Below are positions 1-11,849 of a DNA stretch of 64,000 bases, piece by piece. This DNA comes from Isoetes taiwanensis. Its lineage: Eukaryota > Streptophyta > Lycopodiopsida > Isoetales > Isoetaceae. The stretch lies in NCBI GenBank assembly GCA_021234155.1, contig JAJEKV010000061.1, positions 2,009,950 through 2,073,949 on the forward strand, in the 5' to 3' direction. Position 1 is the stretch's first letter. Each line of letters opens with the position of its first letter. Below the pieces are notes generated by a model that saw only the letters and a program-made list of their open reading frames with translations, did not search any database and was not told the origin of the DNA. Made by a program: the position numbers and the translations under genes.

Positions 1-3000
1 TGGTATTTGGCGGGATAGACAGTGAGATTCTTAGAGTTCTTATTTAGTAGGGGAGGCATTGGTTTGGCGTCGAATCATGGCATGCAGGTCTAGATGTATG
101 GGGTTCTACCTTTTAGTACGTCCTTATCTTGAATCTGTGATGTCGGTTGTGGTTTATTTTTGTTTTGTTGTGGAAGTCTGCTGGTCCGACCAAACCTGGG
201 CTGCTGCTCCTTGCCTTGCTTTGCAGTGTAGCTTGTTGTTCTTTGTTCAAGATGCCAGTTCCCCTACACGGTAAGAAGGAATGCAGCGATTTTGACTTCA
301 AGATGTGGAAGCCTTGTACTTTTTTTTTTGTAAATTTGTTAGTAGCATGTCTTACTTGTGTTCATGGGTCTTGCTTGCAGATGGGTTCCCTGAGAAACAT
401 GGTGCCATGGCTCCTGAAGTGGTCAACCAGTGAACCTTGTTGGTGCCAGATTGGTGCTTGGTTTTGTTGTGCCCTCTTCTGACCCATTTGATCCTTCGAG
501 TCCCTTAACCAGAATGCTAGCTTCTATGTTCATGTGACTTTGGAGCCTGATATCTGCATACTTGAGATTGAGGAGTTGTTGAATGTGAACCGTCATGTAT
601 GGCAGATCGTCTACTTTTATGGGGCAATTGTCTGATACAATAAACAATATCTGTTGCATAGACCTTTGGTTCACTTATATGGACATTGGTGGAAGACGGC
701 CTCTGTTGGTTAGGCTACCACTACGAGGGCAATACTTAGTCAAGCTAGAGCTATAATGCACAGAAACATGAAGATGTATGATATGTTGTGTTGCTCGCCC
801 ATAAATGGCCACCTGAGCTGAACTATGAACTCTATTTTCTTTTGCTATTGTGTTTTAAGTTTTGATATCAGTTTCTTGGCTTCAGTTTGCTTATCATGGT
901 GGCGAGATGATGGTGCCACCACAATTTTGTGATGTTTTGAGTGTGTAGTGGCGAGGTGATGATGCCACCACACTAGTCACTTGTGTGCTATGATTAGAAA
1001 GAACTTTATGTGTTCTTAATATTGTAAATGTGATAGTAATGACTTGGAAAAGATCCTCTTCAAGAAGGGACGAGAATGATAAAATTGGTTGACTTTGGAG
1101 ATGGAGATGTGGAGTACGTGGAATTGCTGTGAAATTGCAGGTGGCATCGGATTCTAATGAGGCAGATTTCTAGAGCACCAAGCAAAGGCATCAGGTAATG
1201 TTTGGATTTGATTCCCGAGGAGCTTATGTGAATTTCAATTTTCAAGCTGCCGGGCATGCTTGGGTTTGCTTTTATGAATTGATCCTATTGGAGCGAAATG
1301 GATGTTAGCTATTTGTTGATTATAAGCAGTATTGTTAATGTATTTGCATTGTTTGATAAGGATGGATATTATTGCAATAAGGTTGCCAAATATCTCAAGG
1401 GATGGAACTGGAGCTGGAGGCCATTGAAAGTGATGGGAGAACAGGAGAGATGGCTGAGGGCGGATGTGGTAGAACAGGAGATGGCGGATAGGAGAAGACA
1501 AAGGCCTCCGACGTTTTATATAGAAACTAGAGATACGTTGGAATCTACGGTTGCGAGTACCGATAAAGTTGTGTAATAATCCTACGAGGCGAAATTATAG
1601 CATGCAATTAGGCAACGGTAGCCTATGTTCGCATCATGGGATCCGTCATATCCTAGCCGTACTGTATGCAGGCCGTACAAAAGACAGTGTTATTATGGCA
1701 GCGCATGCCACGTCCTTGGCATGACGTTGTCATCCACATGCCACGTATGTGAATAGACGTTGTCATCCACATAAAAATTCGTAAGATTTTGTCAATGGTT
1801 TCGCGAGAAAAGGGGGTTTCTGTTTTATTCGTGGAGTGTGTCCATGGTCCCAAATTAGACATTTCTTATATGCATATGGTTTTCTATATTTGATTTGCGG
1901 CTTGGACAGAGGCAGTTAGGCGATGGAGGTGCAAGACAACACACAAATCATACACGGAGGCCCTGTTTCGGTTGTAGGAGATCTGCGAGGATGGCTCGCT
2001 CACAGAAGGCAGAGATTCGGCTGTAGACAGAAGGTAGAGATTCGGCGAAGATGTGGCTGTTCGTCTTTCTTCATCATCACCCCTTTTTCGATCCATCATC
2101 TTTCTTCAGATTCGATAGCAGCAGAGATTCGGCTGCTTCTTCATCATGCATCACCCGTTTTTCGAAGTGCATCACCTCTTCATTTGTTGTTCATGCATAC
2201 TCGGGTTTTCAGGGATTGTTGCTGGCAATGGGCCACGATCTTCTTCGGCTGTTGCAGTGCTCTTTGTGCTATGCCACGATCTTCTTCGGCTGTTGCAGTG
2301 GTGTTATCTCTCTTTTGTGAATGCAATGGTGTTCGTGCATTTTCTACGTGTATAGATTGAAGTATACCATGTATGGATATACGTATAGTAGTCGTATGGG
2401 GTGCACAAACTGATATGTGGGTCTGATGTGGAAATTCCACAACCCTTCATTTGGCATATTCATGGAACTATACTTGGATCCAATGATCCAAGCATCAATA
2501 CCCATTCTCAGTCGCTGCATGAGAAATTAGAAAGCAACAAAAATGGACAGCCATACATGTGGCAAGCACAGAACCGGTACCAGAATTGAACCTAGGGCAG
2601 AACCTTTTGTTCGAACTCGGCAAAGGAAGAGAAAAATAGAGATCAAAGTAAAACAAATTCAACGGTTACAGTCCAGATTCCTCCAGGATAGAAGGCATTT
2701 TTGCTGTTTCAGCTTAGAAATGCAATTGCAAATTATAACAAGAAGATGATCCTGTGTCAGGGCGTCATCAGATGGGAAAACGGTGATAATTAAAAGATGG
2801 GATCCAAACATTGAATGTCTTTTTGGAGAAGCCCAGAACAATCGAATCCCCAAGGCAAAATGTATAGAACACTGAAGTCAAACCCTGCAAAATAGAAAGC
2901 TAGCGCAGCTCCTCCACGCGACTGCAACTTGCTCCAAATTCGCCATCTGCAACCGTTAACAAAAAAAACCTTGGACCAAAAACAACCTATCCAACAGCCT

Positions 3001-3300
3001 ACAAATTTTGACAAAAGAATCCAAAAGAATCCATCATTGGGCAGATTACTACTTGTAGTTGTTAGAGACTTGTATTTTTTTATTATATTGTTAGTATTCC
3101 AGTTCTAGGGTTCCCATCATGATATCAGGGTTCCCTGCCAAGATTTAGTGATAAGGATGGATTTAGTGACACAAATTTGACAAAGCAAATGCCAGCTACA
3201 CATGGTGCTTTATCATGACGTTAGGGCCTGAACAACAGAATGACATGTCAACCAACATTTGAGCATAGACACAACAGAAACAAATACGGAAAGAGGTTTC
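1..3300. other. No recognised gene
   Basis: I see only short ORFs with no family resemblance and no convincing chain of splice sites. Two small structures can be named. A 28-bp direct repeat (GCCACGATCTTCTTCGGCTG...) lies at 2,232-2,259 and 2,273-2,300. Two short hairpin-like segments with GTGGC and GCCAC arms lie near 901-927 and 947-974. The right end, below 3,425, is probably the 3' UTR and downstream flank of the minus-strand gene that follows. Confidence 0.5.
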
Positions 3301-3424
3301 GGCATGCCATGGTATAGGACATGGCCCGGGCCAACAATAGTTCTCAATGTGTACTTCCAGGCTATTTTCAGCTTGACAGTCGGTTACTGTCAGCAATGAT
3401 ATAACATTACAGTTATTGACAGTT

Positions 3425-6400
3425 TCATAGAAAGTAATCTGAAAATGGTAATGCTGCAATCAGGTCCAGGACAGCAGTGTTAGCTCGGCGTAGCTCCACA
3501 ATATGTGGCTCATCTTCCTCAACTGCTTTGATTGATGCAGCTTGACCTTGGCCAAAATAATCAACAACTCTATTGGCTGCTTCTAATCCCGTCACATATG
3601 CCTTTTCCTGTCAAATAATAAAAGAATATTAAGAAGGCACGACTATATTGGAAGAAGCATTCTATATGACCTGAGACCAAGATCCATGGTTGTTTACTAT
3701 CCAATCCCCTGCCATAAACACATTTGGAAAGGAAGTGGTTCCACGCATTAAGTACTGGTAAGAACCTGCATTGGAAATTGGTTATATACCCAGCCAAGAG
3801 TGCCACTACCAACCGATACTACTTGTTTGTTTACCTGGGAAAAAATGTGTGACAGCTTTTCTGCATCTAACAACAGCTTTATCTACCACCTGAGCTGTTC
3901 CAAACTCGGGAATGCATGTTGTCAGATAACTCATAACCTTCGCTAAGATTTGATTGTCATCCAATACTAGGAGCTGATTTGCATGATACTGTATCAACGC
4001 AGATAATTAATAAACTGAGCAAGGGCTCGTTCCATGCATTTCCTTACTTACAAAATCAGCTTCCACAACGGTATATGCCTTATCTCTGTATTCATCATGA
4101 AGAGCATTAAGGTCGAAAAACGTCCATCCTGTGGACGTGTCAAATCCAAAACAAGCATTGCTTGGTTTTGGAATCCGTATCTAGCATGGTAGGATCATTG
4201 GTCAACCAAACAAAATGGCAGTGGCAATTCAATGTACACTTTACCTTCTTATCAAGCCAGATTCTTACTGCCAATACATCAACAGCACCAAGGTTCTGGG
4301 TGTTCACGAATTCTTCCCTTGTCTGCAGTAGTGGACTGCATAAAAGTGTAAAAGCTTTTGTTAAATACTGTTAACTGCTGACATGCAACTTTTAGCACAA
4401 TGCTAATTTATTCTTCATAGAAAACTCAGAAGCATTGGACAAATAGAACCACCAGCATGCCTAGCTATGATGTTAAACTACTGGAGATTGATGGCATTCG
4501 CAGGTGCAAAATAAACGTATCGAAGATTTGATGCTTGCAGACCACCATGCTCATATGGCTTTTGTGCTAATGCTGCACCTATTGCAGGCCACCAGAGCTC
4601 TTTCTACATTGTTAGAAATAGTACAGATTGCCAACTGTTAAAATTATGGGATTAAATGCCCGATAATAGCAAATTCATGGCTCAACCTGCACAACCTTCC
4701 AGGGCATCTATGGCACTGATTGTTGGACATCCTCCTAGTCAGTCATGTGTCTGTAAGGACCAGCATTTTCTTCAGTGCAAATGTTTAAGTTGAATCTGTG
4801 GACAGCTGCCTGCTTTCAAGCAAATTACCTGCCCAGTAATGGAAAACTACTACTTCTCTTTGGAAATATTATTTCCAGCAAACCAATTACTATAGTAAGG
4901 TAAAATATTTGTACTTGACTTTAGACCCCAAGGACTGACGATAACTTACCTAGAAGCCACAATTCGTTGCATGGCACTTATTCCTACAGAAAATACAACT
5001 GCATCGGCAGAAAATACTTCATCGCCACAAAGGACACCTGTTACTTGGCCAGTTTCATCATCCATCACCATGTCTGTCACCCTCTTCCCTGGTAAGTATC
5101 GGCATCCTTGATATTGTATTTGCTTTAACCATGGAAGAAAAATCTTTTCTCCAACTGTTCCACGACACCAAACTACATCAAAGTCTGGCTGCAAGAAACC
5201 ATTAACATCTTGAAGCGCATAGGAAAGTACATCAAGCATTCAACAAGTCAAACTAATGAACCAATCCTAAACATGAGGCCTGGAATATATGCAGAAAACA
5301 TGTAAAGTGACAACACATTCATTCTGCTCTAGAATGTCAATCCTGCAATTACACGTTCATTCTGTGCATTTTGGTGACACCTTACATATTCATAGAGAGT
5401 TCATAAATTCATGTTAGCATGTGCTGAACCTGATGCGCTAGAATAAAATAGTAAAGCATTCCAAGTGTTGCTGCAGCACTGCATTGTTCCCCCGGAGCAA
5501 ACAATCCAACCAAAAGCATAGGATTAAAAGCATCTTCATAAACTCTCTCTGAGCACTTGAACTCCCTAAAAAGTTCACGGGCGGTCCCTGCATTAAAAAG
5601 AAAGCTCTGCATAAAAGGCTAAGCATTAAAGAAATGCATTGCAGCATTTTCTACAATGTGCCAATGGTTGTGTCTATTTCTCTGTTCATTTTTCCTGATG
5701 ATTTAATTCTTTTCTCTAGCCAGATTCTATGGTGAAGCTACTGTTTCTATTCTTTGTAATTACTATGTCGCTTGTCATTTGGTACCTGGCAACGAGTTGG
5801 CTGATATTCCTTTCTAACCCGTCTATTCCATCAAACATATCATGTTTTGCTATATGGGCTAGAAACTTACGTTTGTCGTATTTTCTCCAAGCTGCGTCAC
5901 TGTTATCAAAATCAATAACTACAGAAAAGCAGCTAGGAACAATTAGTAAAGCTGCATGAGGCCGGCAAGAAGTAGTTGAAAATTAGTAAAAATCTCACCA
6001 GCGTACATAAGGGCTACAGCAGTCAAACGGTCTAGCAAAGGGAGCCTTTTGAACTGTAAAAGAGAACACATAGACCAAGCTATATAATAGATTCTCCTGT
6101 AAACAAATCTTAACTTCCAAAACTTACTTGTGTATAGACAAATGTCCCAAGAGGAGATGGAAGACGAGGTAGATCTTGGAAGATAGGAGACTCCACCTTA
6201 TGCACAAAAAATTCATATTCATCATGCGTAGGTCAAATAGGCAGAGACAAAAGTAGTGCATCCTCTGAAGGACAATGACCTTTACTATAGTTACGCTACT
6301 GTTCCTAAAAGCAAGTATAACCGGCTGCTTGAATGGAGGATATACGAAACAAATTGAGTCAACTATGGAATGTAAGAAAGTGCGACCACCTAGCAAGTGA

Positions 6401-8035
6401 AAATTCCATGGCATGAAATGCTTAGAAAGGGATCTTATAATAAACTTCATGTGCTTCCATTAAAATATGCCTATCCTAGGTTTCCCTTTCATGCCATTGT
6501 GTGAAATTAAAAGTAGATTCCGTCAAGGATTCAAATTAGATGATCAAATTTACTCCCTACAATCTAGTATATGCAAGGAAACCTAATTAGACAAGGAAAT
6601 CATAACCTGTTATTCACATTTTCTTGACATTCCACACACCTCAAGTCCCTTTGGTGAATATTGAGCCGAGCGAGTCCATTCCGTGAAAGGTTGTATTCCA
6701 AGCTCATCGACCAGAGCAAATATATTTTTGTAAGGATACCAGAAACCTATTGGTATTTGATAGTCGATTCAAATGACAGATCATTGATGGGATAGTGATA
6801 GCTAAGATAAGAACTTTCAATTGATTATTAATGACAAAGATATGAGTTACCCATCCATAGTTAAGCTCTAAAGGAATGAAAAATTCTATGGATATTGAAA
6901 ATAATCATTACTCCAATACAGATTCATATGCATATTGGCCTTTGATGAGCTTGAATTCCTTACAAAATGATTAAGCATGCTATGTAAAGAAGGAACTCTG
7001 TCTCAGCTTTCAGGATCATAAATTTATTGAAGCGGTGGATACTTGTCAAACAATTTGGATTTTGGAATGTCAATGGTACACTTCCTCCTCCACTGGATAC
7101 AACTAGTTGACGTGACCCCTTGCCGTGCGCAGAGAGGAGGAAGTGAAGTATCCTAGAACATACATGATTATATTCATGGAAGTAGGATGGAGAGTTTCCT
7201 CATTTATCTTCGAGTAAAAGGCAGCTGAACTCTATATAGATGAGCTTCTCAAACGAGTATGGCCTCAAGGATGATGCTATCAAATTGCCTCGAAGGCATG
7301 CGATTAATACTCAACCCAAGATACTCATTTTCGGCAATACTTTTAGGGGAGGTTCTTGATACAAAAAGAGTCCAATTGTTCTCCGGAATTCTAGAGCAGG
7401 CACCTAATGATCCTTGCTACACTTCTCCCCAAGGCCCAGATGGAACTATTTCCCATATAGACTGCTTTAATTGGTTACATCATGACATGCTCTGTCTAAA
7501 AGCTGACAGAAGTTTCTTTCTTTTTTATTCTTGCACAAGAATAAGCTTACCATGTATGCCAACCTCCACTGAACGACCAGATTGTGTTTTCCATCCAGCA
7601 ACTAGCCCCCCAGGCTGTGCTCCAGCCTCAAGAAGTGTAACATCAAATCCCTGCAGAAAAATGCTAATTGATATATGCGGAATTCACGCTTCATACTGAG
7701 TTACTATAAGAGACCTTTTGCATTTATTCGGATAGAAATATTGACTTTCCATGATGAGCACCAGAAATGTATTGCATATTGAATCTAACCTGTTTTGAGA
7801 GATGATGAGCAGCTCCAAGACCAGCCCATCCTGCTCCAATAACCACTACTTTCTTCTTGTCTTCATGCTCTCCCTTGTCGTCTATTGACATACGGACTCT
7901 CCATTGCATCTTCTGTCTGTTAAACTTTCCAACATCATGCACCTCCTTCCATTGCGTGAAGCCTCTAGACTGTCTTGAACAATTGCTCCCAATTCCACCA
8001 ATCTGCCATGTTAGATTGGTCGAAATTCCTGCCAT
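3425..8035 (-). CDS. FAD-dependent oxidoreductase, carotenoid desaturase/isomerase-like, 13 exons, intact
   Basis: Predicted plastid FAD/NAD(P)-binding oxidoreductase of the amine-oxidase/phytoene-desaturase superfamily, 557 residues; the substrate is unknown. Exons in transcript order: 8035-7790, 7650-7551, 6746-6640, 6196-6128, 6053-5999, 5918-5871, 5587-5430, 5188-4950, 4335-4245, 4180-4052, 3988-3835, 3765-3671, 3607-3425. All introns are GT-AG, phases match at every junction, and there is no frameshift or internal stop. Exon 1 gives a basic, Ser/Thr-containing leader that looks like a transit peptide, then the dinucleotide-binding motif VVVIGAGWAGLGAA at about residue 63, followed by LLEAGAQPGG in exon 2. 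The C-terminal FAD motif VFMAGDW lies in exon 12. The start at 8035 has an in-frame stop 15 bases upstream. An upstream ATG at 8177 opens an overlapping out-of-frame ORF that could act as a uORF. It is the only clearly functional gene in the window. Confidence 0.9.
4480..4740 (-). other. Exon-like segment inside intron 8 of the oxidoreductase gene
   Basis: The intron between exons 8 and 9 (4,336-4,949) holds an open minus-strand stretch at about 4,610-4,490. It reads ELWWPAIGAALAQKP and then YEHGGLQASNLRYVYFAPAN, and is preceded by an AG acceptor-like site. A second piece near 4,735-4,687 ends in a possible GT donor. Skipping both pieces joins the host exons perfectly in phase, so they are not needed by the host protein. 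They may be a captured exon of another gene or an alternative exon. I do not recognise the family. Confidence 0.35.
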
Positions 8036-9243
8036 TCGAACTACACCCTCTCACTAGACACTTCTGTGGCATGTCAACCAAACATTGCCTGTCCAACCAA
8101 CCATATACTTTGTTTCTGCATTTAGTGCTAGGATAATATAGAGCTAAAGATGCACATACTTTTCCCCTTTCCACCATGGAGGGACCCTCAAGACAAAACT
8201 CACCTAGGCCACCGTTTACCTTATTTCCTGCGGGTTTGCTCTTAGTAAAAGTAATCAGATCTTTTCTCTCATCTGTATCTTGTATTTCGTTTCTTTGACA
8301 GTAAATAATGTTTACTAAGTTCTAGTGGTTCGAAGTACTCATATATTTATCATTTATCCCCAAAAAAAGAAAAAGAAAGAGTGCTTTCGCACTGTAGGTT
8401 GCCCAAACTTGAGACCAATTCACCCCAACTTTTTTCTTGATCGGCCCCCAATCTGCAATCAATCAGCTTAAATTATGATGTTAGATAGATGCCTGAAAGA
8501 GGATTATGATGGAAAATTAAGTCAAATTTAAAGAAGATATAAGATAGCGAAGAGGGCCAAGGGAGAAATACTGGAAGGTTTACTGCAACCAGCTCCCCAT
8601 TTCAAGAGAAACTTTAAAAACTGCTAGAGAAAGCATTGCAACGGCGCGGGTGGTGGCCAAATCTTTAAGGTCAAATATTCCTCAGTCACATGTTTAGAGA
8701 GTGTATTAATTAAGAGCACTAAGATTCAATTTGAGACACTATTCTTCAGTAGAAACATGTGTCTCGGATGGGATGGGATGTCGGGCATTTATAAGATGGA
8801 ATAACATTGTCAATAGGTACGTTAACTTCAGGAATTGAAATCATCATAGTAGGTTCCCGATATCTTTTTCTTTTTTTTTTTTTTTTTTTTTTTTTCAAAA
8901 ACGTTCTTGGCCATTCAACAAGGCATTGTTTTTGCCATGGTTCCGCATGGACGGCCGGATTTCCATGTGTCTCATTTTGGCATGTCTAAAAGCCCCTATG
9001 CCTGGCAGAGAATCGGCCTGCTTCAAGGCCTCCCTGGCAGATTTCCTCCAAATCTGTGGGAGGCTGGCCGCGTGGTGCCGATTCCTGGGAGCCTGGCATG
9101 AGTTTTAATTTGTGCGTGTTCATGAGCGGATGGCGAAAGCGTACCGCTGGTCCGTGGAGGGCAAAGAATCGATAGGGTGGGGGCATCTGTAGGTAATTTG
9201 TGAGCTTTCTTCATGATGAAGCGATGGGCCAGAGGGTGGGAAG
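8036..9243. other. Intergenic region upstream of the oxidoreductase
   Basis: This is presumably the 5' UTR and promoter of the minus-strand gene, followed by AT-rich DNA. A T-run of about 26 bases near 8,870-8,895 could be the poly-A tail of a minus-strand retroposed sequence or a simple repeat. No ORF of note and no recognisable element ends are visible. Confidence 0.4.
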
Positions 9244-9849
9244 TTGGCAGGGGTTCGCTTGATGAGGAGAGAAGGCCTCCTGAAAGCAGTAGTGCTGGAG
9301 CTGCCAAAGAAAAGTCCGATGCCTTTTATGAGTGGCCTTAATTTCTTAGCTAATGTTGTAGATTGTCTCCAGATTGGTTCTTATCCACTTTTTTACTGTA
9401 GTGCTTACATAGAAGTTCCTTCTGAGGAGCTACATTTGTCTGCAGAAAGAGCCCAACATAATCTGAATGTGCTTGCTGAGGCTTGTAACGTTGTTGTGCC
9501 AACAAGAAAGAGAGATAGGCCACGCAAAGATGCTAGAATTGTTATCCAGGAGCAGAATGACAGGGATGAAATGAAGAGAAGAAAGCAGCGAGAGAGGGAT
9601 GAGAACAGGAGGGAGAAAGAACAGAGGCAGAAAGAGAAGAAGGAGGCCCGTGAGAAAGCGAAGAAAGAAAAAGAGGAAAATAGATGTTTGAAGAGGCAAA
9701 GGGGCCAAGAAGGTGATGAGAAGAGCAATGTTCTAGATGTAAGCGTGACAGTTACAATTAGTGGCTCAGATATATTGGAAGACCATTACTTGAGGGTGTG
9801 CAGATTTTTAGACTCTGATTGCCTAGCTGGTATGGTAGCAGTTGAATGA
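9244..9849 (+). CDS. Unidentified charged, coiled-coil-like protein
   Basis: An uninterrupted 201-codon ORF. The first 75 residues or so are mixed and unremarkable. Residues about 90-170 are very rich in K, R, E and Q (for example KRRKQRERDENRREKEQRQK), which predicts a long charged helix. An AT-hook-like KRDRPRKD lies just before it. The tail is uncharged. I do not recognise a family. It directly abuts a minus-strand Ty3 fragment that starts near 9,855, so it may be a gene fragment carried or truncated by element insertions. No splice partners could be assigned. It could also be a chance ORF in a low-complexity segment, although the length and lack of stops argue mildly for former coding. 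Confidence 0.3.
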   Translation: MAGVRLMRREGLLKAVVLELPKKSPMPFMSGLNFLANVVDCLQIGSYPLFYCSAYIEVPSEELHLSAERAQHNLNVLAEACNVVVPTRKRDRPRKDARIVIQEQNDRDEMKRRKQRERDENRREKEQRQKEKKEAREKAKKEKEENRCLKRQRGQEGDEKSNVLDVSVTVTISGSDILEDHYLRVCRFLDSDCLAGMVAVE

Positions 9850-9854
9850 GGCTC

Positions 9855-10474
9855 AGAGCTAGACCACCTGCATTTGCAGTGTATTCTCGAATATACCTGG
9901 CTATTTGCTTCTTCCGGGCCAGAAGTAGCTACTTCTAATCTTGAAGTATGTCTTCATAAAACCCGCATGCCCAGCTATTGGGCTATTGTGTGTGTCATGG
10001 AGTATTAGCTTCCTGACTCCTGATGACTCTGGTACGCACAATTTATTCTTATGGTACAATAGGTTACCTTCCTTCTTTTCCCTCTCTTTGTCCGTTCTTG
10101 CCTCCTTAGAAAGGCTTTCCCATGCTTCCTTGAAGTCTCGGTCCGTTGGCAACCTCTCTTCTATCTTCTTGCCAAACTCACTGGTGAGTGTTGATATGGC
10201 ATTGCAATGGACTCTCGTCGTCAAGGAGTGCCTTGGGAGCGCATCCGCAACCACGTTGAGCTTGCCTGGCTTGTACATGATCACAAAGTCGTACTCTTCT
10301 AGGAACTCCATCCATCTCCTTTATCTCAAGTTGAGATGTGTTGGGTGAAGACATACTGTAGACTTTAATGGTCCGTATCTAATTGAAACTTCCTTCCCAA
10401 TAGATAGTGCCTCCCTATTCTCAATGCTCTCACTACTGCTAGCAACTCCTGGTTATGGGTTGGGTAGCGCGATA
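9855..10474 (-). pseudogene. Ty3 pol fragment: RNase H end and integrase zinc-binding region
   Basis: Minus-strand remnant of a Ty3 (gypsy) polyprotein. From about 10,474 downwards it reads YPTHNQELLAVVRALR (RNase H), then KFQLDTDH, then [20 protein letters not shown] and ADAL (end of RNase H). After a linker comes the H2C2-type integrase entry, with HDTHNSPIAGHAGFMKT and SYFWPGR. Stops and frameshifts occur in the RNase H part and again near 9,925. It is cut at 10,474 by LTR-like sequence, and the left end fades near 9,855. Its sequence is close to the corresponding part of element C (46,490-47,040), so it belongs to the same lineage. Confidence 0.85.
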
Positions 10475-11107
10475 CAACACACTAAAACTCTACAAAACAG
10501 ATTATAACTTAAGCAATACTCCAATCTTTAGGAGTTTAGTATCCACCCAATGGGACTCAGAAATCTTCGCAAGAAATCGTTATCCTGCTTAACTCAACAC
10601 AGCACTAGCACTGGACTTCGCCAACCAAGATTCTGACAGAGAAGTTAAGAATTGACAGCAGGTTAGAGCACCTAAGTTCCGGAATGATCAGATCGGACTG
10701 ACTCCCTTCAACAATCACCGTTCCTTTTATAATACAGGGACAGACCTTTTAGCCGAAACACTTTTAACTAATTAAAGGCTAGAGTTAATTATGGGAAAGA
10801 GTATTTCGGCCACAGATATGCAGATCCGATCGGCTACAGAGGCAGATCAACCTTTTTCCAGATTGGTCGGAACAAAGGCTGCGCTGTTCCCAGTCCGTTA
10901 TAGTTTAGGGCCTCGCGACCCGTTATCAGCCGCGACCCTTAATTCAATGACTCACGTTTTGTTTATAAGCTTTTTAAAAGTTATCTAACCTTTGACATCT
11001 TAAAATCTAATCTAACCCTTGACAATATATCTTCTAGTTTTAAACACATTTTATTTCTACTGGGTTGAGCCTGAGCCGCTCCCCCTAGCCAGCGTTAAGC
11101 CGTAACA
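10467..11107 (-). mobile_element. LTR-like segment of a minus-strand Ty3 element
   Basis: Read on the minus strand, this begins TGTTACGGCTTAACGC at 11,107, directly after a classical polypurine tract. That is where a 3' LTR should begin. It ends at the junction with the RNase H fragment near 10,470, but the expected CA terminus is not clear, so the left boundary is approximate. Together with the chromodomain remnant at 11,462-11,840 it forms the 3' end of one element that appears to have landed in, or been joined to, the RNase H of another. Confidence 0.5.
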
Positions 11108-11124
11108 ATCCTTCCCTTCCCGAG
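11108..11124 (-). promoter_or_regulatory. Polypurine tract
   Basis: The minus strand reads CTCGGGAAGGGAAGGAT immediately before the TGTTACGG LTR start. Position and composition fit the plus-strand primer of a Ty3-type element. Confidence 0.6.
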
Positions 11125-11461
11125 ATTAAACATCCACGTTAGTCTCGAGGAAAAAATTGTTCATCCTATTTCTTAGTTATAGACTTCTCATTTCAGTTCA
11201 GTTTGAAATGGCCTCAATTCCGTTAGAGGATTTTCATCCCTTTTCAGTTAGGGATGGCCTCAAGTCAGTTAGAGGACTTAATATCTTTACAATCGCTAGT
11301 AAAGAATTTAGTAATACTATGTATATCAATACTTATACTTAAATAAAGCAATTGCAATTTTAATAGTATGGAACTCCAAATATAAAGTTTGAAGGTCTCT
11401 GAACTTTGCCTATTATTCTTGCAAAGTTCTTTCGTATTCTTCCACCAAGGACTGTATTCTT

Positions 11462-11840
11462 TTAATTGAGTCTTAAAATACCATACCCATTGGTGGACGG
11501 ATGAAATTTAAATTTCACAAGATACCTTTGATAGGAAGAATTCCTAGTCTTCTTATCTTGGTGTGTGAGTATTTTCTCCGGTTCCAACACCTCTTCATCA
11601 CCCTTGATATTGGGAGGTTCTGATTGCTCCATTCTCTGCAAAATCTCAGGAGAAATTTCACTTCGCTTATAGAGTTTCAGTATTCCCACGTTAAAAACTG
11701 GATGCAAGTTAGTCCATTTCCCATATACATGTAAACGATAGGCATTCTCACCGACTTTGTCGTCAACTTGGAATGGACCATAATACCTAGGTGCCAGTTT
11801 TACATACCGATTACCGGGGAATTTTATTTGGAGGGTTTTT
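11462..11840 (-). pseudogene. Ty3 integrase C-terminus with chromodomain (fragment)
   Basis: Minus-strand end of a chromovirus-type integrase. It reads RYVKLAPRYYGPFQV near 11,800, then NLHPVFNVGILKLYKR, then DEEVLEPEKIL and YQRYLVKFK. This is the usual order of the integrase tail followed by a chromodomain, which in this retroelement class binds modified histone tails and steers insertion. There is one disruption near 11,715 between the two halves. No upstream integrase core is visible before AT-rich DNA takes over at about 11,850. It lies just upstream (in its own sense) of the polypurine tract and LTR at 11,124-10,467, as expected for an element's 3' end. Confidence 0.75.
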
Positions 11841-11849
11841 TTGAAGAGG

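Noticed and set aside
1-3300. Assigning a gene to the plus-strand ORFs at 147-482 and 1,298-1,576
   Set aside because: No family resemblance, no consistent splice chain, and composition like the flanking DNA.
4480-4740. Including the intron 8 segment as exons of the oxidoreductase
   Set aside because: Exons 8 and 9 join in phase to give a continuous conserved sequence; adding the segment shifts the frame.
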